A stretch of 38,267 nt of DNA, taken from the NCBI GenBank assembly GCA_946803715.1, contig CAMPET010000335.1, positions 6,218 through 44,484 on the forward strand, given 5' to 3'. The notes below the pieces were generated by a model. That model made no database searches. It was not told the origin of the DNA and worked only from the letters and a program-made list of their open reading frames with translations. This DNA comes from Beroe ovata. Its lineage: Eukaryota; Ctenophora; Nuda; Beroida; Beroidae. This document shows, in pieces, positions 31,201 through 38,267 of this stretch (position 1 is its first letter; every line of letters begins with the position of its first letter). Both the position numbers and the translations under genes were made by a program.

Positions 31201-31324
31201 TGCAATGAGGTCACTGTTAACCTAATATCTGTTACAAAAATACCTTGGAACAAGAGGGGTTGATAGGCTTAAAACTCTTGCATTCAACACATAGTTTGGT
31301 AAAGTCACTCTTTGCTTCAAGAAT
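15654..31324 (-). CDS. RIM-like active-zone scaffold: zinc finger, PDZ, three C2 domains
   Basis: Member of the RIM/Fife/Piccolo scaffold family, which in neurons ties Rab-bearing vesicles, calcium channels and priming factors. Predicted exons (minus): 31244-31324, 31057-31152, 30213-30962, 30041-30102, 29625-29699, 29285-29411, 29082-29147, 28834-28995, 28615-28722, 28417-28513, 28206-28322, 27816-27933, 27633-27733, 27357-27550, 27098-27160, 26717-26829, 26445-26538, 26111-26182, 25784-25912, 25457-25602, 25024-25176, 24840-24946, 24090-24227, 23673-23797, 23479-23563, 23332-23403, 23120-23233, 22939-23020, 21480-21604, 21275-21374, 20800-20927, 17245-17315, 16965-17131, 16786-16833, 16377-16501, 16080-16286, 15654-15946: about 1,640 residues. 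Phases agree throughout except at two places (24227/24840 and 20927/21275), where a small exon or another splice choice is missing. The start exon is unresolved. Confidence 0.88.
15960..16070. repeat. TCACCATGACATCATCATG minisatellite
   Basis: About five tandem copies of a 19-bp unit in the last intron of the RIM-like gene, variants of ATGTCACCATGACATCATC. It fills most of the intron between 15947 and 16079. Confidence 0.8.
17627..20746 (+). CDS. Secreted/lysosomal beta-galactosidase (GH35)
   Basis: GLB1-type glycoside hydrolase family 35 enzyme removing terminal beta-galactose. Thirteen exons: 17627-17733, 17811-17917, 18009-18099, 18179-18413, 18538-18687, 18811-18970, 19036-19188, 19328-19531, 19605-19726, 19854-19983, 20109-20288, 20378-20521, 20619-20746. 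They total 1911 nt in one open frame, 636 residues (human GLB1 677). Signal peptide at residues 1-18 ([19 protein letters not shown]). [14 protein letters not shown], acid/base Glu184 in IENEYG and nucleophile Glu267 in NTEFYTGW match the human spacing; WHGGTNFG is also present. Exon 10 might instead begin at 19836. Exon 11 includes a Gly/Ser/His insert made from the local intron repeat. The gene is nested, antisense, within an intron of the RIM-like gene. Confidence 0.95.
18692..18795. repeat. GTTACCATAGTAACGCGTG minisatellite
   Basis: Four units in a beta-galactosidase intron; the first two start at 18692 and 18715 (23-bp period), later ones are degenerate. The core GTTACCATAGTAAC is a near-palindrome. 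Confidence 0.85.
20800..21604 (-). other. Linker exons of the RIM-like gene
   Basis: Three exons: 21480-21604 ([20 protein letters not shown]...RRLSLSS), 21275-21374 ([19 protein letters not shown]) and 20800-20927 ([25 protein letters not shown]). They are Ser/Pro/Arg-rich. The last ends in phase 1 and joins exactly to 17245-17315, skipping over the whole beta-galactosidase gene. The join between 21275 and 20927 is out of phase as read, so one small exon may be missing. Confidence 0.65.
20960..21045. repeat. 23-bp minisatellite GTTGCTCATAGCAAC
   Basis: Four near-identical copies starting at 20960, 20983, 21006 and 21029, each GTTGCTCATAGCAAC plus ACTAACAT. It lies between the 3' end of beta-galactosidase and the next RIM-like exon. 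Confidence 0.92.
21605..22938. other. Large intron of the RIM-like gene
   Basis: 1.3 kb between exons 22939-23020 and 21480-21604 (minus), which join in matching phase 1. It contains a CGCGCG-rich foldback zone (about 21640-21730, GAGCGCGCGC / GCGCGCGTT) and a (TG)n microsatellite at 22485-22577. No exon recognised. Confidence 0.6.
22485..22577. repeat. (TG)n microsatellite
   Basis: TGTGTGTG runs interrupted by TCTA, in the large RIM-like intron. Confidence 0.95.
23120..24227 (-). other. Second C2 domain, an extra copy not in typical RIM
   Basis: Exons 24090-24227 (end), 23673-23797, 23479-23563, 23332-23403 and 23120-23233. Key segments are [73 protein letters not shown] and [17 protein letters not shown]. 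Its introns interrupt the domain at the same three places and in the same phases (2, 0, 0) as in the first C2. Calcium ligands are largely missing here too. Confidence 0.85.
24755..24835. repeat. 19-bp minisatellite GTTGTCATGGTAACAAC
   Basis: At least three perfect units with a 19-bp period (GTCATGG at 24764, 24783, 24802). The unit is almost entirely the near-palindrome GTTGTCATGGTAACAAC. It directly abuts the donor of exon 24840-24946. Confidence 0.9.
25302..25446. repeat. CACGTG (E-box) minisatellite
   Basis: About nine copies of a 15-bp unit GAGACACGTGATAAA; eight keep the perfect palindrome CACGTG. It starts ten bases from the donor of the RIM-like exon 25457-25602. Confidence 0.9.
25640..25790. 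repeat. ACCTAGCAACCCCTAGCAACATAGTCATC minisatellite
   Basis: About five degenerate units of CCTAGCAAC and CATAGTCATC, filling the intron between exons 25457-25602 and 25784-25912. Confidence 0.85.
25784..27160 (-). other. First C2 domain (RIM C2A position)
   Basis: Five exons: 27098-27160, 26717-26829, 26445-26538, 26111-26182 and 25784-25912. Key segments are [72 protein letters not shown] and [19 protein letters not shown]. The calcium loops keep few aspartates (CQEKGE in loop 1, [11 protein letters not shown] in loop 3), so it is probably calcium-independent, as known for RIM C2A. A Ser-rich linker follows (exons at 25602, 25176 and 24946). Confidence 0.85.
26568..26715. repeat. CACTGTTACCATGACAACACG minisatellite
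   Basis: About seven units of GTTACCATGACAACA with short spacers, occupying almost the whole intron between exons 26717-26829 and 26445-26538. Confidence 0.9.
27790..27803. repeat. Perfect palindrome GTTACCATGGTAAC
   Basis: One of three perfect copies in the window (the others at 14245-14258 and 23100-23113). It lies 12 bp from the donor of the second PDZ exon. The motif equals the RFX X-box consensus. Confidence 0.8.
27816..28417 (-). other. PDZ domain of the RIM-like protein
   Basis: Encoded by exons 28206-28322 and 27816-27933 with the end of 28417-28513. The ligand-binding loop is [12 protein letters not shown], close to the RIM sequence GALLGLKVVGGK. It continues [34 protein letters not shown], then TFEETQSI and TTFVVAYQI. 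The phase 1 joins at 28417/28322 (donor GTGAGT) and 28206/27933 restore the motif exactly. RIM PDZ domains bind ELKS and calcium channel C-termini; the partner here is unknown. Confidence 0.88.
30213..30962 (-). other. Large His/Gln/Ser-rich exon of the RIM-like gene
   Basis: A 250-codon phase 0/0 exon. After the end of the zinc finger it encodes a degenerate repeat of about 10-14 residues of the type R-(T/S)-S-x-H-S-x-(D/E)-Q, for example [18 protein letters not shown] and RTSSHSTDQ, with QQQHHH runs. It probably forms a disordered, possibly metal-binding or condensate-prone linker. An opposite-strand open frame here is a shadow. Confidence 0.8.
30900..31324 (-). other. RIM-type (FYVE-like) zinc finger, three exons
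   Basis: Joined reading gives CVEC, a lone Cys in NPSCSK, CYDC, ICYPLC and LCVFC, then [13 protein letters not shown]. This follows the RIM pattern, in which four CxxC knuckles are followed by a conserved C-terminal piece (RIM: NLCRKQQEILTKSGAWF). Intron boundaries fall at 31244/31152 and 31057/30962, all phase 0. The third knuckle has three residues between its cysteines rather than two. In RIMs this finger lies in the Rab3/Munc13-binding region; Rab binding here is not shown. A possible upstream exon near 31503-31550 (MEWTFDEVQL before a GTAAGT donor) could hold the preceding helix, but its phase does not fit. Confidence 0.8.
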
Positions 31325-32007
31325 CTGTTTGTAAGCACATAATTCTCTGTACAATCGTCTGATGTAAAGGATACTTTTGAAATATAGGAGGCATTCATCA
31401 AAAAATCATTAGAATCCCAGGTTATCATGAATACAAATATGATGGTACTTGACATTAATAACTGGAAAATCAAAAAATAACTGGAAAATCAAAACTTACA
31501 TCAACTGAACTTCATCAAAAGTCCATTCCATTGGTGTGGAAATCATTCTTGAATAATCCAGTGTTGAGTGATAATGAATTGCTGCATCATATTTATGTTC
31601 TGCATCTCACATAGTTGTAGCTGAGTAAGATACAGGTGAACCAACAAAATAAGATAGATAAATAAATAAATAAAAGGATAATGGTATTTAACCATCTCAA
31701 TTCTCTAAAACACTGAAAAGAAACATTCACAGCCATTTGAAAAAAGGCCACCTTTAAACTCAGGTGTCCAATGGATCCAAAAAAAGAACAATCACATTTA
31801 GAGGAAGAAAAACTGCTAGCCAATGTTAATGCCACTTTCCTTTGCAATTTTTTTGAAAAGGAAATTGAATCGAAGTGAAACTAAATAAAATAAATAAAAT
31901 TTTTAGGAAGGAATTGTTCAATCATGAATCATTTATAAAATATTGGAGTAAAATTTTTCTTGGCAATGGAAATATAATAAAATCAGCCTATTTTGATATG
32001 CTGGCGA

Positions 32008-32600
32008 ATTTTATTTGACGCAAGCTTATCCAAAAATTTGCAAAGCCGCGCCGCGCAAATTAGAATGGTCGCGCCGCGCATTTCAATATGACCGAGCCGC
32101 GCATCCAAAAATGGCTGCATCGCGCTCGAATTAATTGAAAGTAACCAGTGCAGGTTCGATCTCAATTCAAAGCATTGAAAAATAAGGGTAATAGACTAAT
32201 AGGTATGACAAATTTACTTTTCAGATTTTATCGGTTTTTGCCGGATGTTATCTGTCCGCNGAATTTCTAACATTTATATTAATTCCCTTCCTTTTTGCTA
32301 CAGAAGGATTTTCGGTAAGATAATGTTACACAAGATATGCTGCACAAGACCACTGATTTCATTCCGAAACCTTAATTTTGATACTTCATACAAACTTTAT
32401 ATCTTGACCACCCATTTTATTGACGCAAGCTTATCCAAAAATTTACAAAGCTGCGCCGCGCAAATTAGAATGGTCGCGCCGCGCATCAGAATATGGCTGC
32501 GCAACGCTCGAATTTGAAAGTAACCAGGTTCGATCTCAATTCAAAGCATTAAAAAAGATTCATGGATTATAGGTATGACATATTTACTTTTCATGTTTCA
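32008..32600. repeat. Diverged direct repeat on either side of an N
   Basis: GACGCAAGCTTATCCAAAAATTT... at 32018 recurs at 32422 (404 bp apart) and similarity runs on for about 190 bp, through CGCGCCGCGCAAATTAGAATGG and GGTTCGATCTCAATTCAAAGCATT. The left copy runs into GCCGGATGTTATCTGTCC and stops at the N (32260). Either two copies of one foldback element or two haplotypes. Confidence 0.7.
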
Positions 32601-32613
32601 GATTTCATCTGTT

Positions 32614-32650
32614 TCTCGCGCGCGCCTTCGATGGAGGCGCGCGCGCGAGA
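32614..32650. repeat. CGCGCG hairpin
   Basis: TCTCGCGCGCGCC (32614-32626) faces GGCGCGCGCGCGAGA around a short loop. Related in sequence to the longer palindrome at 32741. Confidence 0.8.
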
Positions 32651-32740
32651 TCAGAAAGAAAGGTCAGATAAAATCTGACATGGACAGCACATTTACCAAT
32701 ACCAGATTCTAAATTTTTATTTTCGAGTTCAATCGAAGGT

Positions 32741-32864
32741 TGCCGGATGTTATCTGTCCACTGTTTCTTGCGCGCGGCGCGCGCGCCTTCATCGAAGGCC
32801 TGTTTCGGCCTTCGATGAAGGCGCGCGCCGCGCGCAAGAAACAGTGGACAGATAACATCCGGCA
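32741..32864. repeat. Near-perfect 60-bp-arm palindrome
   Basis: The left arm, 32741-32800, starts TGCCGGATGTTATCTGTCC. The right arm, 32807-32864, ends with its complement. The loop is the 6 nt TGTTTC. The arms differ only by a 2-nt indel in the GCGCGC tract. The arm end also occurs alone at 32239-32257, next to the N. Typical of a foldback/MITE terminus. Confidence 0.93.
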
Positions 32865-33200
32865 AATCGAAGGTACAATACTGCAATCATCCTATCACAA
32901 TGCAATGTTATCACTTTGCAGCTTTGCTGGTGGAACTGCACCATGCTGATGCAGTTGCACACTCACTCACTGCAAATGCACTGCCCTCTAAGTCTAACTT
33001 TAATGTTTTACTAAACTGTATAAGTGTAAAAAGAAGTTCATTAACGCAGTAACGCACGCCAGTCAGTCAGATCACGGGTACGGAAATCCATCAATCCTTC
33101 TTCATTAGACCATATGATTTGAGTTCTGACTTAAACTTAACCCATTATGATATTAATTGCTGACAATAATTGCTGACAACTAATAGTTGTAGTTGAACTA

Positions 33201-36200
33201 TCAAGTTGGTTGAATTTTGCGAGAGGACGGGACGGGTGAGGGTAATCTATGGCGTGATGATGGAGACGCAGATGAAAAGAAAGGGGAATCAGCCGTGACG
33301 GGATGGTAAGAGAGGGGCGAGGTGGGCGTGGGTGCCCGGGGCGTGGGCAGAGTCCTCTTCACTTGGATTTTCTCCTCCAGTGTCAGGACAGAGTTCCGAG
33401 GAGTGGTCTCTACATCACTGGACGACGGGTTTATTGTCTCATTCACAAACACATTATCCGGTGACACCTGTGACCGCCTCCTCGCCGCCTTATCAACCGG
33501 TGTCACGAGGATTGCGACGGCGGTGGGCGACACAGGGCGTGGCTCACCGGGTGACGAGGCTCCGTTCACGTGAACACCGTTACTCTCGTGACACGACTCG
33601 TTACAGATAACCGTAACAGGTTCCGGGATTGTTTCCAGCGGCATTCCGTTACCAACGTCTTCAGGTGTGCTGCTGTCGTTACCGATGCCTAACCTGAACA
33701 GGAAAATGTAGAACAGAAATCAGAGAATCTCTCTATCTGTTACAGCTCTCACTTTCTCCCATTCCATACCTCTTGGAATAGGTTCTCCCATGGATCCTGA
33801 CCCCGTATTTCCGCAGCCAGCTGAGCGCCTTGGTGGAAGTGACAGCATGGAAATAGGTCGGACATGTCATCATGTAGCATACGGGGATCATTACACTCCC
33901 AATACACGTCCAGAAGGAGAGGAAGTCCATACCTAGGACCATTGTACTGCCGTATTCTCGCATCTTGTACGACTGACAGGGGGATCATATTTCATTACCA
34001 GATAGCCCGTCGGGCAGAAACCGGTCACTCCCCGTGAGAACTATAAGTGTGGGAGATGATGATCAATGTATGGGAGAGTTACCGGATCCTCGGTTTGAGC
34101 ATCCATTTCCTGCGTGTCCTGATATAGGAGAGAGAAGGATGTGATCCACTTTGGGAGCTGGGTGACGGAGAACACGACCACCATGCACACACTCGCCTTA
34201 TACCTGAGTGTTGCCATGGTAACGATGAGAGGTGTGACTTCATTATTGGATTCTACAATGTACACACAATAACATTAGAATGGTGACTCTACACACATGG
34301 TAGGTATCTGTTATGGGGGAAAATTGAGGACATCCAACACTATTCACTCGGTATGCAAGACGTATTCCATGGGGGGGGAAATTCTATATTCTGTGCGACA
34401 GCAAACCTCTCGATAAATGTCCGTGATTTCTCGAGTGCCTGCTCCTCACTCAGGTCATTTTCCACCCCCTTGTGATTCCCCTTGAATAGACTCCGCTTTC
34501 TGATGTACAGCAGTGCCTATAATAATAACTCTGATCAAACAACTTGGCGGAATTGTAGCTCAATTGGTACGTAGAACAACATGCGCGATTCCTGAGGTTC
34601 CAGGTTCAACTCGAAAACCATTCCAACCTGACTCCACTTCTCGGTTCTCGCTGACACCAATCACTCACCTTGACACCATGTAGAAGTACTACTCACCATG
34701 TAGAAGCAGACCGAGTAGGACACTGGAATGAGCCAGAAACAGCAAAGGTAGATGTACAGCTCCCTGTATGTGGTGAAAGTGTAGGCAGTGTAACAGTTGA
34801 TGATAACAGTGTCGTCCTCCGCGCCACACTCCCTGTACTTCTCCTTTATTCCTGTGTACAGTGTATAATGTACAGTGTATAATGTGTATAATGTACAGTG
34901 TACACGTGTGTTTTATTCCTGTGTACAGTGTAGTGTATAGGATGTACAGTGTATAGGATGTACAGTGTACAGTGTAGTGTACAGGATGTACAGTGTATAG
35001 GATGTACAGTGTATAGGATGTACAGTGTACTGCACAGTGTACAGTGTACACGTGTGTTTTATTCCTGTGTGATTGTAGTGTATAGGGTGTACCGTGTATA
35101 GTGTATAAGCAATACTCTGTACAGCATATTGTGTATACTGTGTACACTGTACAATGTAGCACTGTACACTGTAGCTCCACGTATACAGTATACACGTAGT
35201 GCTACAGTGTCTGCAGACTTTGGAAAGAGAGTACAGTGCCTATAATACACAGATACAGTTTAAATTGTCCTACTCAAACAAAACTCATTCAAACTCTGGA
35301 TAGGAGTTGGGACTTTAATACAAAGGGACTTTACTATGATGGAATGCGACCCACCCCCCAATCTAACCTCCCCCCCGCCCTATTTCTCTAACACTCACCG
35401 AGTGTTCCCCCGTCTATGAGGAACCACTTATCGTTCCACATGAGGAGCATATGAGGAATGAGGGCTGTCACCCACAGTGACATTGCCACCTTCTTAACCA
35501 GGAACACCTTTACAACGTCCTTCAGAGAGGTGAACCGGTAAATGAGCATGTCACAGAGAATCATTAGCACGTGCATCATGTACAGCACCTGACGGGAAGT
35601 GTTGTCATAGCAACAACACGTCATGTGACAGAATATGTTGTCATTGCAACAACACGTGTGACAGAATATGTTGTCATAGCAACAACACGTCATGTGACAG
35701 AATATGTTGTCANCCCCATTTCTCTAACACTCACCGAGTGTTCCCCCGTCTATGAGGAACCACTTATCGTTCCAGATGAGGAGCATATGAGGAATGAGAG
35801 CTGTCACCCACAGTGACATTGCCACCTTCTTTACCAAGAACACCTTTACAACGTCCTTCAGAGAGGTGAACCGGTAAATGAGCATGTCACAGAGAATCAT
35901 CAGCACGTGCATCATGTACAGCACCTGACGGGGAAGTGTTGTCATAGCAACAACACGTCATGTGACAGAATATGTTGTCATAGCAACACGTGTGACAGAA
36001 TATGTTGTCATAGCAACAACATGTCATGTGACAGCATATGTTGTCATAGCAACAACACGTCATGTGACAGAATATGTTGTCATAGCAATAACACGTGTGA
36101 CAGAATATGTTGTCATAACAACAACACGTGTGACGGGATATGTTGTCATAGCAACAACACGTGTGACAGAATATGTTGTCATAGCAACAGTGACAGTCAC

Positions 36201-36786
36201 TATGATAATAGTAATCACCTCAAAGTAAGAAGTGCAATACGCTGTGAACGTGCACCAATACTGTCCCAGACCCCAGCCGTTATTCTTCAGCATTGTATAC
36301 ACGGTCATTGGGTAGACCAGGAATGCCACCAGGAAATGGTTAAAACTGAGACTGACAGCGGACACGAATGTGAACTGGTCGATCTCTTTCCACCGCTCCA
36401 CGATTGAGGCGAGGACCACAGATGAGTTACTAACCTGGGGAGAGGGAGTCATGGGTTATTCAGATGGTCACCACGGGTGCCTGGTTTCTGGTTGCTAGGT
36501 TACCGAACAAGATATTTCCGATTCAGAGTGGATCGCACCGGTGATATTAGCAGGATAAGATTCACAGGTACAGTTAGAGCTAGATAGCATTGTGCTATGG
36601 ATAGTATTTGCTCACCATTGCAAATAGTGATATCAAGATGTACAAAATGACAAATGCCGCCTTGTGCCCGTCTGCTCTATCACAGATATACGCCGGGTTG
36701 AGCAGGTCTGTCTGCATGGTGACCTGACACTCGTACACCCAGGACTCAGCCTCAGCTGCACTGATACACCCACCTTCATCACCCAT
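33201..36786 (-). CDS. Rhodopsin-like (class A) 7TM receptor, divergent
   Basis: Eight exons: 36616-36786, 36219-36434, 35735-35924, 34697-34851, 34407-34516, 34083-34203, 33770-33972, 33201-33693. They sum to 552 codons in one frame with matching phases. Class A landmarks: TM1 Asn in MVSNSSVVLA, TM2 FNHFLVAFLVYP, TM3 Cys in QYWCTFTAY, TM4 Trp in SLWVT, TM5 Pro in WLIPVSY, TM6 Pro in SVTQLP, TM7 Pro in IPVCYMM. Altered positions: the TM2 Asp is His, DRY reads DML, and NPxxY reads IPVCY. ECL2 has Cys in YRECGAE and INCYTA. A 190-residue Ser/Pro/Thr-rich tail follows TM7. No signal peptide; the Met lies one base after TTTTTGCAG. Ligand unknown. Exon 3 is duplicated at 35399-35588 beside an N. 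Confidence 0.9.
34546..34624 (+). repeat. tRNA-like sequence, probably SINE head or tRNA pseudogene
   Basis: Lies in a GPCR intron, opposite strand. It has an A box (TAGCTCAATTGG, from 34555) and a B box (GGTTCAACTC, from 34603) at tRNA-like spacing. The ends GGAATTG and CCATTCC can pair at 6 of 7 positions. D and T stems do not fold well, so it is not a functional tRNA as read. Confidence 0.45.
34855..35200. repeat. GTACAGTGTATAGGAT low-complexity repeat
   Basis: Irregular tandem array of TGTACAGTG and TGTATAGGATG, rich in the palindrome TGTACA, in the GPCR intron after exon 3. Long open frames read through it are products of the repeat. Confidence 0.85.
35378..35712 (-). other. Second copy of GPCR exon 3 and flanks, ending at an N
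   Basis: 35378-35712 repeats the sequence starting at 35714 with a constant 336-bp offset. It includes a full exon copy (35399-35588) with intact splice sites. Exon copies differ at about five sites, mostly silent, one giving LLMW versus LLIW. Including both 190-nt exons would shift the frame. Most likely two haplotype contigs joined without merging. Confidence 0.8.
35938..36190. repeat. ATGTTGTCATAGCAACAACACGTGTGACAGAAT minisatellite
   Basis: About seven units of 29-37 bp filling the intron between GPCR exons 2 and 3, each with the near-palindrome GTTGTCATAGCAAC. Also present, shorter, at 35600-35712 in the duplicated copy. Confidence 0.9.
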
Positions 36787-38267
36787 ACTGCAAAAACACA
36801 CACGTTACAGTGTATGATACATCATGTCCTGGAGACCCTCTTCAGTAGCGAATCATTAAATCTCATTAAATCGGAAATAGTAGCATAAAATATCGAATAT
36901 GTTTTGTGTGCTCTATAGTACATACAAAACTAAATACCACAAAAGCTAAAGCTCCCAGGACGCTCTATTCTGGCTTTGTCCCCTCCCCATTTCTCTTAGA
37001 AATGATGGTTTCAAATTCCCGACAATTCAGTTATGAGTCAATTAAATAACTCATGTGACGTCGATACAAATTGTAAGACAGATATTGGTGCTGGTTCAAC
37101 AAAATGTGAATTGAATTTTGTGTCATCCGTATTCCATATTATGACGGTATTCGTTTAGTAATAAACAAATGTGTGTGTTTACTGTTAAACTTTTGGCAAG
37201 AAAAAAGCACGAATAAAATATGAGACCAACGCGCACCCCAACAGTGCACGAACAATACATTGGTGTTAAACATAGTTACTGAGAAAAACTACAAATAGAG
37301 TTCATAAATAAAAACGGAACAATGGTGAAACACACATACTCGCACACACACAAACTCGCACATACACACACAAATAATTGTTGTCATCAGAGGGTGATAC
37401 TGGTGTTCTGCAGATACCCTTACAGAGACCTGTCTATTGAAGTGTCAAATCATCACACAATGGTCAGGATAGGGACGGTCATTATTATAACATTGTCTGC
37501 CATATATTCTCAATATTGTGTGTTTGAGAGTGTGTGTGTGTGCTTATGATATCTGCCACAATATGACGTCACAGATACACACGCGCACACAGACAAACCG
37601 AAACACACAGAAATACAGACACAATTCTGTGGGAGGGAAGGCAATCAGTATGAAACATCGAAACAATCACTCTGCTATACCCAGTGAGCAATCCATTATC
37701 AAACTTAATTAATTTCCCGCAAGGAGGGGTTAATATAGGGCTACAACACACTAATTTTCCAGTCTCTTCATTAGTGTTTGGCTGATCGAGGTCGTATATG
37801 AAATGACGGTCACCTCGATTGGACAAATTCAGTACTCGCGAATCACAGCACTGGGTATTCAGGTTATATGTTTCGGCTAACAGTAAACACGGAAACGCAA
37901 ATTGGTGTCACGAAAAAGAAACGGAAAATAGGGCATAGAAATTGATGCATTGGGTCACTATTGACAAGACGAAATCTATCCTTGAGTATGATATTGCTGA
38001 CGAAATGTCAAACAAACAACAACACAAACAGATCTTGTGTACGATGAATTAGGAATGAAATTCTGATATGATGTCGAAGTTTGGCAAGGCTTCGCTCAAA
38101 TACAATCAACACACTATTGTTGAGAAGTCCTATATAAGTCACATTGATGAGTGAAGATCTGTTCAGTTATAATATTCCTACTTAGCATGCTCAACAAACA
38201 CACAGACACACACATATACACACACCCCACACACAGACACACACCCCACACACACACACACACACAC
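36787..38267. other. Upstream flank of the GPCR, no gene seen
   Basis: 1.5 kb. The first bases on the minus strand (TGTGTTTTTGCAG) look like a 3' splice site one base from the start codon, so an untranslated exon may lie here. CA-rich tracts are at 37328-37372 and 37574-37600. No coding exon recognised. Confidence 0.5.
38190..38267. repeat. (CA)n-rich microsatellite at window end
   Basis: CACACA and CACACCCCACACACAGA repeats run to the last base. Confidence 0.95.

Larger units (their letters stand above)
31325..33200. other. Spacer between RIM-like 5' end and GPCR 3' end
   Basis: Probably holds the missing first exon(s) of the RIM-like gene. A candidate lies at 31503-31550 on the minus strand (MISTPMEWTFDEVQL followed by a GTAAGT donor), but its phase does not fit the next exon. 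The rest is AT-rich, with the foldback and direct-repeat complex at 32008-32865 and an N at 32260. Confidence 0.45.

Noticed and set aside
33322-33610. Plus-strand frames of 83 and 92 residues
   Set aside because: Antisense shadows of the last GPCR exon.
34546-34624. Functional tRNA gene
   Set aside because: A and B boxes are present, but the D and T stems do not pair.
34689-35195. 168-residue minus-strand frame rich in Tyr, Thr, His and Cys
   Set aside because: Most of it is translation of the TGTACAGTG repeat. Only the GPCR exon 34697-34851, in another frame, is real.
12453-36190. CRISPR-like reading of the regularly spaced palindromes
   Set aside because: Spacers are not unique, there are no cas genes, and the DNA is clearly an animal genome; these are minisatellites.
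35962-36407. Plus-strand frames of 88 and 166 residues with repeated EYVVIATT- or CDRICCHSNN-like units
   Set aside because: Both translate the intronic 29-37-bp minisatellite.

Overview
This is eukaryotic, animal-type DNA. Coding exons are separated by short GT-AG introns of about 60-300 bp with the standard code. The gene set (a RIM-family scaffold with zinc finger, PDZ and C2 domains, a rhodopsin-like 7TM receptor, NME7, IQCH, NUDT2, endonuclease V, mitochondrial ATP synthase delta) points to a metazoan. Compact genes and the lack of recognisable vertebrate repeats suggest an invertebrate, possibly an early-branching one, but I cannot name the clade. Three single Ns (12162, 32260, 35713) look like placeholders for assembly gaps.

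Layout. 1-10423 is a compact, mostly intronless block. Two groups diverge from a 1 kb spacer (4367-5367): NUDT2, an S9 peptidase and TALDO1 on the minus strand, and ENDOV, ATP5F1D and IQCH on the plus strand. Spacers inside each group are about 135 and 390 bp. Most starts in the window lie just after a pyrimidine-AG splice-acceptor-like sequence, which suggests operons resolved by spliced-leader trans-splicing, although ordinary 5' UTR introns remain possible. A 350-bp satellite (10942-12091) follows. Then come NME7 (12121-13727, broken by a gap) and a small G-patch-like gene (14179-14911) on the plus strand.

From about 15.6 to 31.3 kb a minus-strand gene encodes a RIM-like protein: FYVE-type zinc finger, His/Gln/Ser-rich exon, PDZ, C2, Ser-rich linker, second C2, Ser-rich linker, and a third, RIM C2B-like C2. 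The first two C2 domains share intron positions and phases, so the extra one looks like an internal exon-block duplication. A complete 13-exon secreted beta-galactosidase gene (17627-20746, plus strand) lies inside an intron of this gene. Further right, 33201-36786 (minus) holds an 8-exon class A GPCR with altered signature residues. One of its exons is present twice on either side of an N, most likely unmerged haplotypes.

Introns and spacers from 12 kb onward are full of minisatellites whose core is the 14-bp palindrome GTTACCATGGTAAC or close variants, the same shape as the RFX X-box. GC-rich foldbacks occur at 188-285, 4695-5010, 15027-15061 and 32614-32865. Exon boundaries come from reading splice sites and checking that phase carries through. 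They are predictions, not transcript data.
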